This document shows positions 19,201 to 27,956 of a DNA stretch of 64,000 nucleotides, piece after piece. This DNA comes from Mesorhizobium_K marinum (lineage in GTDB: Bacteria; Pseudomonadota; Alphaproteobacteria; Rhizobiales; Rhizobiaceae), in assembly GCF_040813715.1 (NCBI RefSeq), contig NZ_JBFOCH010000015.1, one strand, 5' to 3'. The number at the start of each line of letters is the position of its first letter. Position 1 is the first letter of the stretch. The notes below the pieces were generated by a model that saw only the letters and a program-made list of their open reading frames with translations, was not told the origin of the DNA and searched no databases. The translations under genes were made by a program, and so were the position numbers.

Positions 19201-21704
19201 GTCCGCGCCTCGGCGGCATTGCGTAGCGAGGCTAAACCGGCGTCAGCATCTGGGTCGCCGAGAACGTGTGCTTGGAGCTCGACGCTCGAAGGGACCGCCT
19301 GAGGCTTGATGCCTGCATAGACGAGCTGGCGTACCAAGTCCCGAAAGTGATTGAGCTCTAGCCCGGCTGCAAGGTCCGCGGCGTCGTCGCGGCTGTCCGT
19401 AAAGGCAATCATCCGTTCTGGCTCGTCGCCATCGCCTGTCGAGTACATTGCTCGATCTGCCACCAGCTGGGTCGTGACGTTTAGACCGGTCCTGAGCCCG
19501 CGTATTGGGCTTTGCACGGAGCCGCTAAAAAAGGCTCTCCTATTTTCCGGGCGGCTATTCTGGTCGCGGCGGTGGCCGAGGCAGCAAGGGCAGCCTTCGG
19601 GCAAGGCCGCTATCGTTTCGCTAGCCGCGAGGCCGGCGGCCGGTTTTTGGAAGATGATTCCCGCGGAGTTCGTGGTCGCCCCGCTGATCTGGCCAGTGAA
19701 AGGATCAAGCTTTCCCCTCTGGAATCCCATAGTCACGGTCTTGCCGGAAGGGGACGTGTGCTGCCAAGTTGCCGCGTTGCCCGGCGTCATTGTGCCGCCC
19801 GGCCAATACCAACGATATTCATCGATCGTGCGCTCGTTGACTTGGCTGGCCTTGTCGCTTCCCTCGCCTGTCCGCGTGGCTTCCAGGAAGGTAACGGCGG
19901 AGAGCCGCTCGTCGGTTGCAGGGACTATGTAGCCTCCAAGGAAGGGTTCGCCACAGTCATAGCAGTAGAGCAGCTCCAGTACCTGCCCGCCGCAACCGCA
20001 TTTCATCGCGGGTGCCTTGAATAGGCGGCCAAAGCTTCGGCGAGGTGACTTGAACGATTCTTCTACCTCGGTACACGCGGGATTGGAGCATGCCCACATG
20101 CCTTGCACCTGGCGTAGGAACATGTGCGAGCGGAACGTCGGGATGGGCTCTTCCCAGCTGCCCTCCTCTAGTTTGGCGGCGGCAAAAAGGGCTTCGAGCA
20201 GGTGTTCCCTACCCGATGCCGCGAACAAGGCCCCCGCGATGCTCGAAAGGCTTGCGGGCCGAATGACTTCGACATCCTTCCCATCGGTGGGGTCGCGGAC
20301 AATAGACTTGCCTGCCAGCTTGCATGCGGTGGCTATCACTTCCCTTGGGGAGTACACCTGTTTGATGGCATTGAACGCTGCCGTCGCGGCGTGTTCGTTA
20401 TCGCCCAGCAAGGCGTCCTTGTGCCTCTCCACCGACGCGGGGTCGATCGGCAACGACACCGAATAGTCCCGTGGCGCGCCCTTGAATATATGGAACGTGC
20501 TACGAGGGACGCCGAAGAATTGCTCAAGATACTCCTTGCCGGCCTCGCCATCGAGCGAGGCACTGGTTGCGATGCATCGCAGTTGCTTGGACGATGGCGA
20601 GATGCCGAGGCGGTCGAGAAGATTGCGAACCACCAGCGCGACTTCGGTGCCCTGTGTGCCGCGATACGAATGCAACTCGTCGACGACGAGCGTGAAGGTA
20701 TTCCTCTCGCTGGATCGCAACCAAGCTCGCGTCTGGTCGAAAATTGGGGCCTCAACGTCTCTCATGAGCATGATGTTCATCATGCTGGTGTTGGTGATGA
20801 GGATGTCAGGCGGGGCTGCGACCATGTCCCACCGCGTTAGCATCTCGCCGATCAAGGGGTCTTGGAACTGGCTGCATGTTTCGAGGATTTGCTTGGCGCT
20901 CGCGTCGGACTTCGCCAACTGCTCCCGTACCTTGGAAATCTCACGCTCTATCGCGAGAACTTCATGGCCTACCTCGTTGATGCGTGTGCGGTCCCGGGCC
21001 ATGAGTGATGGTGGGGGTACAAATGTGCCGCCGAGGGTCGCGCCTGTATAACGTCCAAAGAAGAAGAGAGGCTTGCCCGGACCATGGCACGCGCGCGATG
21101 CAGCTTGGCGAAGGCGCGAGACCTGATCCTCGACGAGTGCGTTGGTTGGATAGAGCACGAGCGCCCGGACAGCCGGCACCACATTGCCAATGCCACTACG
21201 CGAGTGCTCCCAACTCCCCTGATTGGGACCTAGGTCGGCTTGCCACCAACGGTGCACTTCCCGTCGGGGGACATGGCCGATGCGCTCTTGCATGATGCCG
21301 GCAATGAGCGGCAACAAGAAGCTTTCCGTCTTGCCCGACCCGGTGCCCGAGGTGACGACGACGTTGCGATTGCCAAGGTCGTCGCCCTTGGTTGCCGTTT
21401 CGAGTGATTGCGCTTGGTGCTTGCGGAGCTTGACGGCTTGGCTACCGAAGATAACTTCGCCGAGGCGCATTCCAACCTCGCCGTCGAGCCCGGCACGCTT
21501 GCACACGTCGGCTATAGGCTCGATTGAGGGGTATTGTGGTACCGCCTCGATGAGCGGCTCGCGAGCCATGACGCCGTCAGCCAGCAATATAGCCTCCCGC
21601 TCGGCCATGACGGCCGGGTCACGAAGCCAAAACGCCGTGTCGTAGTAGCGACGGTAGCCCTCGCGCACGTAGTCAATGACACTGGCTGGATTTGCGTTCT
21701 TCAT
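16224..21704 (-). CDS. druE: DruE-like giant DUF1998 helicase
   Basis: 1826-aa superfamily 2 helicase with the architecture of DruE, the signature protein of Druantia defence systems. Motif I is SGTGSGKTE (about 121-129), motif II VVDELH (342-347), motif III ATSAS (about 381-385) and motif IV AFTDSRDDAADLA (about 768). Motifs V and VI are TTTMEVGVDIGS and QQRVGRAGRA (about 1163-1199). The long insertion between the RecA lobes holds several CxxC pairs (about 541-586, 707-710, 1072-1075). The C-terminal DUF1998 part has CDRSCPDCLRNYANRFSH (about 1691-1708), a zinc site like that of MrfA-type helicases. The ATG at 21704 lies inside the upstream gene, giving coupled translation. DISARM's DrmA/DrmB are separate genes, so a single large chain favours Druantia. 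Confidence 0.82.
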   Translation of the reverse strand: MKNANPASVIDYVREGYRRYYDTAFWLRDPAVMAEREAILLADGVMAREPLIEAVPQYPSIEPIADVCKRAGLDGEVGMRLGEVIFGSQAVKLRKHQAQSLETATKGDDLGNRNVVVTSGTGSGKTESFLLPLIAGIMQERIGHVPRREVHRWWQADLGPNQGSWEHSRSGIGNVVPAVRALVLYPTNALVEDQVSRLRQAASRACHGPGKPLFFFGRYTGATLGGTFVPPPSLMARDRTRINEVGHEVLAIEREISKVREQLAKSDASAKQILETCSQFQDPLIGEMLTRWDMVAAPPDILITNTSMMNIMLMRDVEAPIFDQTRAWLRSSERNTFTLVVDELHSYRGTQGTEVALVVRNLLDRLGISPSSKQLRCIATSASLDGEAGKEYLEQFFGVPRSTFHIFKGAPRDYSVSLPIDPASVERHKDALLGDNEHAATAAFNAIKQVYSPREVIATACKLAGKSIVRDPTDGKDVEVIRPASLSSIAGALFAASGREHLLEALFAAAKLEEGSWEEPIPTFRSHMFLRQVQGMWACSNPACTEVEESFKSPRRSFGRLFKAPAMKCGCGGQVLELLYCYDCGEPFLGGYIVPATDERLSAVTFLEATRTGEGSDKASQVNERTIDEYRWYWPGGTMTPGNAATWQHTSPSGKTVTMGFQRGKLDPFTGQISGATTNSAGIIFQKPAAGLAASETIAALPEGCPCCLGHRRDQNSRPENRRAFFSGSVQSPIRGLRTGLNVTTQLVADRAMYSTGDGDEPERMIAFTDSRDDAADLAAGLELNHFRDLVRQLVYAGIKPQAVPSSVELQAHVLGDPDADAGLASLRNAAEARTPGIFMAVKLAKLNAAGKAEKDLIERHDASISDARTTWPTLLAGMRSSLVALGQNPAGPGASLAVYDGSPWWRFFDPPSPDDWEPLPAAVASDGRTRLMQEFSLQLAYSLFDRAGRDLESMGVASIEVDGPHAQALGLEEAVANGIIANVVRILGHARNMVGEKTRQATSIPAKARSYIEKAAALVGRDAKELGADIATHLQDRGVINANWLLQVNNHSSLKLVLVPRGERPLFRCDSCSRRTMVLPITACTTPHCDCRTFSRVENPGEDYYAWVSREPAHRLSAAELTGQTKPISEQRNRQRLFKGTAFLDGESPIINGLDALSVTTTMEVGVDIGSLKLVMMANMPPQRFNYQQRVGRAGRAGQAFSYAITISRGAAHDEYYFNNPERMTGDLPPQPKLDLSRPEIVRRVVSAECLRRAFAQHPQAPARTEESIHGIFGRKDAWASTYRDGIASWLASSPDVPIVVERLVAHTPLDGKVDALVAYARHELVLAIDAVVASTQFIQEELSHRLAVAGILPMFGFPTQVRSLFHDRAKPNRLDDVIISDRPLDHAVWAFSPGAEIPKDKQLNTACGFVFRKDGPNGVHNEPQPLGTALVYTRCTEASCGTIAANASDACATCGQPSNPFPLYQPKGFLASFRRKDYDGQRQRGPALPSPVRAFEQVFGNEGCGPMKIALGEGPVAVVNDNRGQLFAFFQEPYERVSVREPRLYREDVPWDDVPGATPFTRGAIGAIFTTDVLSYYIEGAPGVGKQGMLDVRNQPSARGAIASFAEFTKLALATALDVDPGEFRIGRQPFRKDGCETEQVFVADALENGAGYSRWAANPVNLREALLSYHAVVSPKWQADHHARDCDRSCPDCLRNYANRFSHGILDWRLALDMADLVLGNPLPAGRWIGSSAEDSAVKAFTRLCADAGTPVTEDYANGLAFLSNGRKALVLGHPLWHTMEGYLQAEQSAARDELLSKGLQPEFVDMRDFASRMAAYYLRLQS

Positions 21705-24678
21705 GTTCAATGCTGTTTTTGGGATAGAGGGTTGCTAGGATGGTCGCCGCGACGGATGGCGGAACGCCCTTGTAGGAGAGGATGCCACGGCCAAGGAGAG
21801 GTAGCTGGCCGGAACAAGCAACGAGGGTTCGTTCGAGCAGGCCGGGTGGCTCACAGCCAAGCGTGGAGAGGAAGGTGCTGGAACCTTGGTCGTAGTGATG
21901 GAGCAGGATTCCGACTGAGCGCGCCGCAAGTAACTTTGCTACTTGGTAGGGTCCGGCAACTGCGCCGCCATCCGCACCCATGTAGGCGTATACTTGCAAT
22001 CCGTCATTCCAGCGATATGCGCCTTCGCCCAATGCGAACTGGACGTCGCTCCAACGCATCGAGGAAAGATCGAACCGCTGCAAGTTGCGGACGCGCCCAA
22101 CGGAAATGGACCGCAAAAAGGCGTTGATGCCTTCGAGGGACTCGCAGCCCTGAGCAAGGCGGATGCCGACCTGGTCATTTACCGTGACGGGCCTTCCAAG
22201 CGGATCACGCAACCCAACCAGGACTTTTCTCGTAGCCTCGTCGCTGATGCCTTCGAGCCAGACGTGGGTTGGCAACCCTTGCACGGCTTCGGTGAGTAGG
22301 CGTCCCCCAGCTTCTTCGGTGGCGCGCTCCAAGGCTCCAAGCAAGGAAGGCGAGCGGAAGCCAGCCAAGAATGCGCGTCCGCCTGCCGCAAAGTTGATGC
22401 TTGGCGGCGGTACGCACCACGCCTTTACGGAATTGCTTCCGGGACGGAGTTCAAGGTCAAGATGGCCCAGCAAGAACAGCTCGTGCGCTACTTGGCGCGG
22501 ATGCTTCCCGTCATCACCCCATGATTCCAAGAGGGATTGGAAACGCCCCCACGAGCCGTGGCCAATGAAGCACAGCGCGTCAAGCAATGTGTCAGCGTCA
22601 ACCGGGCGACTGGACACGCTTGCTTGCAGCTTGATCGACGGCAATTGCACGCGGAGAGGCATTGGCGCCTGATCCTTCGCATCCTGTGGCCTGGTCCGAT
22701 AGATGATAACTTCGCTTCTCTTGCAATCGGAGCACATGCCCTCGAATGGCGTGCCAGCAGGCGTCTTTGGGCGGACCATCGGGAACACCGTGACATGGTA
22801 TCCTCTTTCGATGCAGGTCCTGCTGGAGGCGTGAGCTGCCAGCGGCGCTGCCAGCGTGGCCACTTGCCTGTCCTCCAAAGCGCCTTCGGGCACCCTACCA
22901 ACGGACATCGGCAGGCTGGTCGGCGCGCCAGGATGTGGGTTGCCAACCGCCGTGTAGCCCTCAATGAAGACTTGCGCCCCGGCAACTGGTTGGCTCGCGG
23001 AAAGCAATGAGACATATGCAAGGCGACCGCGACCATTTTGGTAGAGCGGATGTGGTTGGTCTGCATTTCGGAAGAACAAGTCTCGCGCCACCGGATCGTC
23101 GTTTCCGTGCCACCCACTAACAACTACGCCGCTGCTGCTGTCGATTAACCCTTGCAGGTCCAGGGAACATTCGGATTTCTCGCTTTCGGTGCTCCCAAGG
23201 ACGACATCGCCATTGCCGATCGCTATCGCCTTGACATGGGTGGGGCCGCTCCCTGCGAGGAAAATAGCCTTAGGTGGCATCCTGGTATGGAAGAAGCCAG
23301 GCAAGAGTTGCAGGCCGCCCTCGATCGCAAGCGTGCCTTCATCGCCGAGGGGGACGAGGCATTCGAGTTCCTTCCTCGAAGGTTCGATGAGTTGACGCAC
23401 TTGGACGTCTTGGTAGAGGACCCACCCTGGCGGCAATCCATCCAAGTCGTCCGATGCCTTCGCCGGCAGCGTGGCGCAGGCAGCGGCAAGGTAGCGGTCT
23501 ACCTGCTGGGGCAGGTTGTTCGCATTCCGGACAAGGAGCAGGTGCGGCACGGCAAACGCCACGCGAGCAACTTCCATCCAGGCGTTCGCCTGGGGGTGCA
23601 CGACGAGCGGTATGATAAGGCGCGGCTCCCATGCCATGCCCGGTTCGTTGCCAACTGCGGTCGCATTAAACTGCAGGGCGCTCGACATTTGCCTACCGCC
23701 GTTGCCGAATGGATTGGGCGAGAGCGTAGCGACGCCGCCAATAAGGTCGTTGGCTAGGAAGAAGGCGCTCGACGTGCCTTTCATCGAAAAGGGACCCCGC
23801 TGCCCTATTTCCCCCAATCGCCCTAGGTGAAGTTCAAGCAGTGGGCGTGGGAAGCTTGGCACGAGGTTGGCAAGCAAGGATAGACGTATCGGGCGCGCCG
23901 TTACCCCGTTGCAAGGAGCGCCTTCGCGCAGGCTCCAGTCATGGAGTTCGGCGATGGCGGCCTCAGCAACGCGTTCGCGCAACGTCTGGTCGCGCCAGAC
24001 GCGCTTGAGGCGCGGCGTCGGCCCCGATGTTTCCATCCAATGGGAAAGATAATGCTCCATGTCCCTGGGGGCGACCACCTCGCTTCCAGAGAACCCAAAT
24101 TTTTCGAAGAGGTCATGGAAGTGCGGGCGATCGGATGCGCGCACGATTGCTTGCGACATCGCCTTGCCGACGTAACGCCACGCGTTCGTCGCCCGCGCCG
24201 TGGGCTTGCCAAGCACATGGTTGTTGAGAAGAAGCCAATCGGACAATCCGTCCCAGAACATCTCGGTCGCGACCCTACTACCGGAAAGCACGTCGCGGGG
24301 AAGGCCCGATAGCTGGGAAAGGCGCCGGTAGTAATTGTTCGATGCAAACTCCCCTTCGGCAGCCATGATTGCCGCGGCATGGGCGAGACAGAACAGCATT
24401 GCCGTGCAAGGCGGCGGCGTCTGCATGCCGCCGCGTCTCCACGCACGCATGTCCGATACCAACCTTGAGTAAGGATTATTGCCTTGCTCCAGGTAAGATC
24501 GCACGGAAACGCATATCGAATCCTCGACCTCGTCCGGGGAGCAATCAAGCTCGCGAGCAAGGGTGCCTCGCATGTCGTTGTCGAGCGAGAGATAGACGGG
24601 CTGCCCCGCGAAGCGGCCATCAAAGAAAACGCCGTTCAGCAGCGCGTTGGCACGAAAATACGGATGTAGCGCTTGCAC
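21673..24678 (-). CDS. Large unknown protein of the defence operon (candidate DruF)
   Basis: 1001-aa protein with no enzyme motif that I recognise. One CxxC pair is visible (Cys649-Cys652, MCSDCK), possibly half of a zinc site. The N-terminal part is helical and rich in Trp/Arg, and the C-terminal 250 residues are rich in Leu and Gly. Start is GTG at 24678, and the end overlaps the druE-like start by about 30 bp. The position between a cytosine methyltransferase and a DruE-like helicase is what is expected of the type II Druantia accessory proteins DruF or DruG. I could not test homology. Confidence 0.65.
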   Translation of the reverse strand: MQALHPYFRANALLNGVFFDGRFAGQPVYLSLDNDMRGTLARELDCSPDEVEDSICVSVRSYLEQGNNPYSRLVSDMRAWRRGGMQTPPPCTAMLFCLAHAAAIMAAEGEFASNNYYRRLSQLSGLPRDVLSGSRVATEMFWDGLSDWLLLNNHVLGKPTARATNAWRYVGKAMSQAIVRASDRPHFHDLFEKFGFSGSEVVAPRDMEHYLSHWMETSGPTPRLKRVWRDQTLRERVAEAAIAELHDWSLREGAPCNGVTARPIRLSLLANLVPSFPRPLLELHLGRLGEIGQRGPFSMKGTSSAFFLANDLIGGVATLSPNPFGNGGRQMSSALQFNATAVGNEPGMAWEPRLIIPLVVHPQANAWMEVARVAFAVPHLLLVRNANNLPQQVDRYLAAACATLPAKASDDLDGLPPGWVLYQDVQVRQLIEPSRKELECLVPLGDEGTLAIEGGLQLLPGFFHTRMPPKAIFLAGSGPTHVKAIAIGNGDVVLGSTESEKSECSLDLQGLIDSSSGVVVSGWHGNDDPVARDLFFRNADQPHPLYQNGRGRLAYVSLLSASQPVAGAQVFIEGYTAVGNPHPGAPTSLPMSVGRVPEGALEDRQVATLAAPLAAHASSRTCIERGYHVTVFPMVRPKTPAGTPFEGMCSDCKRSEVIIYRTRPQDAKDQAPMPLRVQLPSIKLQASVSSRPVDADTLLDALCFIGHGSWGRFQSLLESWGDDGKHPRQVAHELFLLGHLDLELRPGSNSVKAWCVPPPSINFAAGGRAFLAGFRSPSLLGALERATEEAGGRLLTEAVQGLPTHVWLEGISDEATRKVLVGLRDPLGRPVTVNDQVGIRLAQGCESLEGINAFLRSISVGRVRNLQRFDLSSMRWSDVQFALGEGAYRWNDGLQVYAYMGADGGAVAGPYQVAKLLAARSVGILLHHYDQGSSTFLSTLGCEPPGLLERTLVACSGQLPLLGRGILSYKGVPPSVAATILATLYPKNSIEHEERKSSQCH

Positions 24679-24776
24679 GGCGCCTAGCCCCCAGTACTCC
24701 CCCTATACTGGGGTAAAGACTTGCCCAAGTAGATGGTAAAGTCTAGTAAAACTGTCGCTGGCTGGCTCCATCCAGG

Positions 24777-25196
24777 CTATTTCATGGTTATGAAATCGTA
24801 GACGTCACTGACAGTCGCCTCCGCTTCCCTTGGGGCGAGTTCGCACTCCCAGATAATAGCGACTTTCCAACCCAAGGTTTCAAGGGCCTGCCTTACTGCG
24901 AGGTCTCGCGCCACGTTTCGCTCGAATTTTGCCAGCCAGAAGGAAATATTGGACTTCGGCGTAGTCGCTACCTTGCATCCATAGTGGCGGTGCCAGAAGC
25001 ACCCATGCACGAAAAGCGCCACCTTGTGGCGTGGAAACACCAGATCGGGCTTCCCTGGAAGACGATTGTTTTGGAGGGTATACCTAAGCCCGAGTCGGTG
25101 GAGAGCCTTCCGAAGGGTGATCTCGGGTTTAGTGTCCTTCGAGCGGATAAGTGACATCCGTCTGGAGCGTTGCTCGGGTGTGAGAGTATCAACCAT
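24777..25196 (-). CDS. vsr: Very short patch repair endonuclease Vsr
   Basis: 139-aa mismatch endonuclease that nicks 5' of T in T:G mismatches arising by deamination of 5-methylcytosine. Catalytic residues fall at the same numbers as in the E. coli enzyme: Asp51 in LPGKPDLV and the FVHGCFWHRH block (Phe62, His64, Trp68, His69, His71). IWECEL near the C-terminus completes the fold. The ATG at 25196 matches the family start. A GTG at 25208 is possible. It follows the methyltransferase gene by 144 bp, and its target should be the site that enzyme methylates. Confidence 0.93.
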   Translation of the reverse strand: MVDTLTPEQRSRRMSLIRSKDTKPEITLRKALHRLGLRYTLQNNRLPGKPDLVFPRHKVALFVHGCFWHRHYGCKVATTPKSNISFWLAKFERNVARDLAVRQALETLGWKVAIIWECELAPREAEATVSDVYDFITMK

Positions 25197-25340
25197 TGAG
25201 TCCAACACCGTCCGGCGTCGCTGGTTTCGTCATGCCGCTCAACCGAAGCGTTGACATAGTCCCGCGACCGGACCGCAGCGGCAGCTTCTAGCCGAGCGGC
25301 CTAGCTGGAAAGGGGACTTCGTCCCCGCGGCGGCCGCGTA

Positions 25341-26678
25341 CTAGCTGCATGCGGCGACAGTAGCGAGTTGGCTATCTTGGCAGAAAGCCTCCTTGGCATT
25401 CTCGATCTCCTCGATCGCCTGGCGGAGTGCAGTTCCGATCGCCCGGGCGAAAAACGGTGGCACCGCATTCCCAACCTGCGTGTATCGTGGGCATTCCTTT
25501 GTCCTTAGGTTGCCGCCGGTCGTAAACTTGCCCTTGAATTGGAACCAGTCGGGAAACGATTGGAGGCGCGCGCTTTCGCGCACGGTCAGGATGCGTGGCT
25601 CGGAATAGTGTAATACGTCGTCCGGAAGCGTCGTAATAGTTGGCGCCGGGCTGGTCGCTGAAAGCGGGTAAATACGGTGCTTCTTCAAGCCATAACCGCG
25701 ACGCGATTCATCGTCCATTCGAACACCCCGGCGGCATTCAGCAAGAATTCGGGCAAATCGGTCACGCACGTCGTCCCGGTGCCTCGCGAGGCGCATGCTG
25801 TTTGGCGCCTGGTCGGCACCGTCACGCATCAGCCGCTGGTACCGGGTCGTTGCCTCGCCGCGGCGCGCTTCCACAAACCCGCGCGGCGATTCGGGATCGT
25901 CGCAGGCGTGGAGCGAGGCGCCCGCTGTCTCCAGATCTGAAATGGCCTGGGAGGCCGATATCGCCTCAGTTAGCCCGAGTTCGACAAGCTGCACCGCACG
26001 GGCCTGCTCCAACAGTGCAAAGACGCGATCAATGCCACCGTCAATCCGTCGCAGCAGGTCCCTGCGCACTCCGATAGCGACTAGACGCAACCGCTTCTGG
26101 GGTACGCCGAAGTGGGACGCATCGAGGAGCACAGCGTCGATTTCATATTCAATGCGGTCCAAGCTTTCCACGAGTTTGTCGTAGAAGGATCGTCTGGTTG
26201 GCGCCGGCGCGAACGGGAGTTCAACCACGTTCGATGATCGGTGGGCGACCCGCATACCCGGTACGTTCTCCAGAATTAGTGCGGCTGGCCGGATCGCATC
26301 AACAGCCTCCACGTACTTCTGGAAAAGGAGGTTTCTTGGATCGTCCTCCATTCGCCGCCCAGCAAAGCTAAATCCTTGGCATGGCGGGCCTCCTGCCAAG
26401 ACGTCAACGACCCCGCGCAATTTCTCAAGCTCGTGCTGATGCTCGTTCAGCAACTCCTCGATACCCCAGGCTCTTTGGGCCAACCATGATGGCCATTCAA
26501 ACTTGTGAGCGATGGGAGAAGCCTCCGACCTGAAATTTGTGGCGAAGGTTTCAAACGCCATCGAGTCACGTTCAATGGCAAAAAGGCCCTGCATGCCGGC
26601 TAGAGAAAGCCCAAGCGATAGTCCGCCGCAACCAGCGAACAAGTCGACGAATTTATGGGTTCTCATCCCCTCACTCAT
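25341..26678 (-). CDS. C5-cytosine DNA methyltransferase (candidate DruM)
   Basis: 445-aa Dcm-type enzyme that transfers a methyl group from SAM to cytosine C5. Motif I is VDLFAGCGGLSLG (11-23), motif IV GGPPCQGFS with the catalytic Cys100, and motif VI ENVPG (137-141). Motif VIII is QKRLRLVAIG, motif IX RESARLQSFPD and motif X QVGNAVPPFFARAIG. The ATG at 26678 has AGGGA 5 bases upstream and starts shortly before motif I. The open frame extends further upstream without homology. First gene of the defence operon, it presumably marks self DNA. Confidence 0.92.
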   Translation of the reverse strand: MSEGMRTHKFVDLFAGCGGLSLGLSLAGMQGLFAIERDSMAFETFATNFRSEASPIAHKFEWPSWLAQRAWGIEELLNEHQHELEKLRGVVDVLAGGPPCQGFSFAGRRMEDDPRNLLFQKYVEAVDAIRPAALILENVPGMRVAHRSSNVVELPFAPAPTRRSFYDKLVESLDRIEYEIDAVLLDASHFGVPQKRLRLVAIGVRRDLLRRIDGGIDRVFALLEQARAVQLVELGLTEAISASQAISDLETAGASLHACDDPESPRGFVEARRGEATTRYQRLMRDGADQAPNSMRLARHRDDVRDRFARILAECRRGVRMDDESRRGYGLKKHRIYPLSATSPAPTITTLPDDVLHYSEPRILTVRESARLQSFPDWFQFKGKFTTGGNLRTKECPRYTQVGNAVPPFFARAIGTALRQAIEEIENAKEAFCQDSQLATVAACS

Positions 26679-27009
26679 CCAAATCCCTGCCGCAGACTTT
26701 GGCGTTCCAGAAAGGACAAGTGATCGCAGCTCCGTCTGCCTTGGGTGCAAGGTGTCGCAACCTATCCGCTACCTTGACTCACATCAACAAACACTTGTGA
26801 CTTCGTTGGGGATTGTTCGCGCCGCCGACGGCGAAAACGGATGAATGGCTATCCTCCGACCTGATCGCCAGCTGACAAGCTAGTGGCCGAGGAGGTCTTC
26901 CTCAGCTTTGCGTCGAAAGCAGCAGCTTTCACCCAAGTTTTTCGTTGGTTAGCTGTCGTTGTAACAATATAACAAGCCATGAACGGTACGGTACAGATGG
27001 CGGCGACCA

Positions 27010-27900
27010 ATGGGCAGCAATTTCGGCTTCAAGTCGGATGAACACCGAGCGGCGTTTTGCGAGGCTCGCCGCCTGACCCAGCGGGGTGGGGCGAATGCCC
27101 TAGTCTGCGGCGCGCGGACGCGAGCGGGCGCGGCTTGCCAGAACCTTCCGATCCGCGAAGGCAAAGGTCGGTGCCTGCACCATGCTGGACCGAAGGCGGC
27201 CAGGGAGCATCGGGCGCGGAAACGTGAGGATTTCCTGTCCGGTAAGATCAGCCCGGCAGAGTGGCAGCGGGCAGAGGCGCGGCGTGCGGCGAACCGTCTC
27301 GGTTGGGAGTGGAAGCGCAATCCGTGGACGCCCGGCAGCACGATTGACCTTGGATCGGACGAAGGCCGGCTGCGCGGCGAACTGCTGGCGCGGGGCGTGG
27401 ACGTGGACGCTCTGGCCCCGGCCGTGGCCGACTGGCTGCGCTGGCGTTTCCGGCGGACGCAGATCGACCGGAGGGATGAGCGGGAGTGGATGCGCGTTCT
27501 GACTCAGCGGCTGCCGGCCCGCATCAACCTGACCGCAGCGCGTCTGGAAGTCGCCGCAGACGTATCGAACGGCCGGACGTGGACTGCGGACGCCGCTCCT
27601 AGCGCGTGGTCGAAGCGCAGGCGTGCCGACCAGCCCCGCGCTCCAAAGGTTGAGCGCGGGAAAGGCTATTTGCAGCGGGGCCGTCCCAGAACGCAGCCGC
27701 CGGAAGGGAATGAGGCGGACGAACTCATGCGGGTCTACTGGGCGAACAGGGCGGTCATCGCGCCGATGATGGCTGCTTGCTCCCGCGAAGAGGACAAACA
27801 GCTCGTGCTGCGCGTCTTGCGCGACTACTTGGCCAATCCCAACGATAAGCGTGTGATCGAACGGTGGTTTGAGCTTGTGAGGCGACTGAGGTTCACCTGA
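27010..27900 (+). CDS. Element-encoded protein with Cys/His motif, unknown
   Basis: 296-aa basic protein. Residues about 33-58 contain CGARTRAGAACQN followed by GRCLHHAG, a Cys/His arrangement like the short zinc-knuckle-like motif (CGAKTRxGxPC...CxxHG) common in small proteins of phages and integrated elements. The rest is Arg/Ala rich with no enzyme motif. It is divergent from the methyltransferase, with 331 bp between the two starts, and convergent with the 184-aa gene. Function unknown. Confidence 0.6.
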   Translation: MGSNFGFKSDEHRAAFCEARRLTQRGGANALVCGARTRAGAACQNLPIREGKGRCLHHAGPKAAREHRARKREDFLSGKISPAEWQRAEARRAANRLGWEWKRNPWTPGSTIDLGSDEGRLRGELLARGVDVDALAPAVADWLRWRFRRTQIDRRDEREWMRVLTQRLPARINLTAARLEVAADVSNGRTWTADAAPSAWSKRRRADQPRAPKVERGKGYLQRGRPRTQPPEGNEADELMRVYWANRAVIAPMMAACSREEDKQLVLRVLRDYLANPNDKRVIERWFELVRRLRFT

Positions 27901-27914
27901 TCATCTGTGCCGGC

Positions 27915-27941
27915 GGGCGACGGCTGACTGAGCCGCCGCCC
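27915..27941. terminator. Hairpin between convergent genes
   Basis: An 11-base-per-arm stem with one central mismatch (GGGCGACGGCT / AGCCGCCGCCC, 5-nt loop) lies between the ends of two convergent genes. There is no clear U tract on either strand, so terminator function is only likely. Confidence 0.45.
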
Positions 27942-27956
27942 GCATTTCCGTCGCGA

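Noticed and set aside
14251..26678. DISARM defence system (methyltransferase plus DUF1998 helicase)
   Set aside because: DISARM has separate DrmA helicase and DrmB DUF1998 genes and usually DrmC. Here both parts are in one 1826-aa protein, which fits DruE better.
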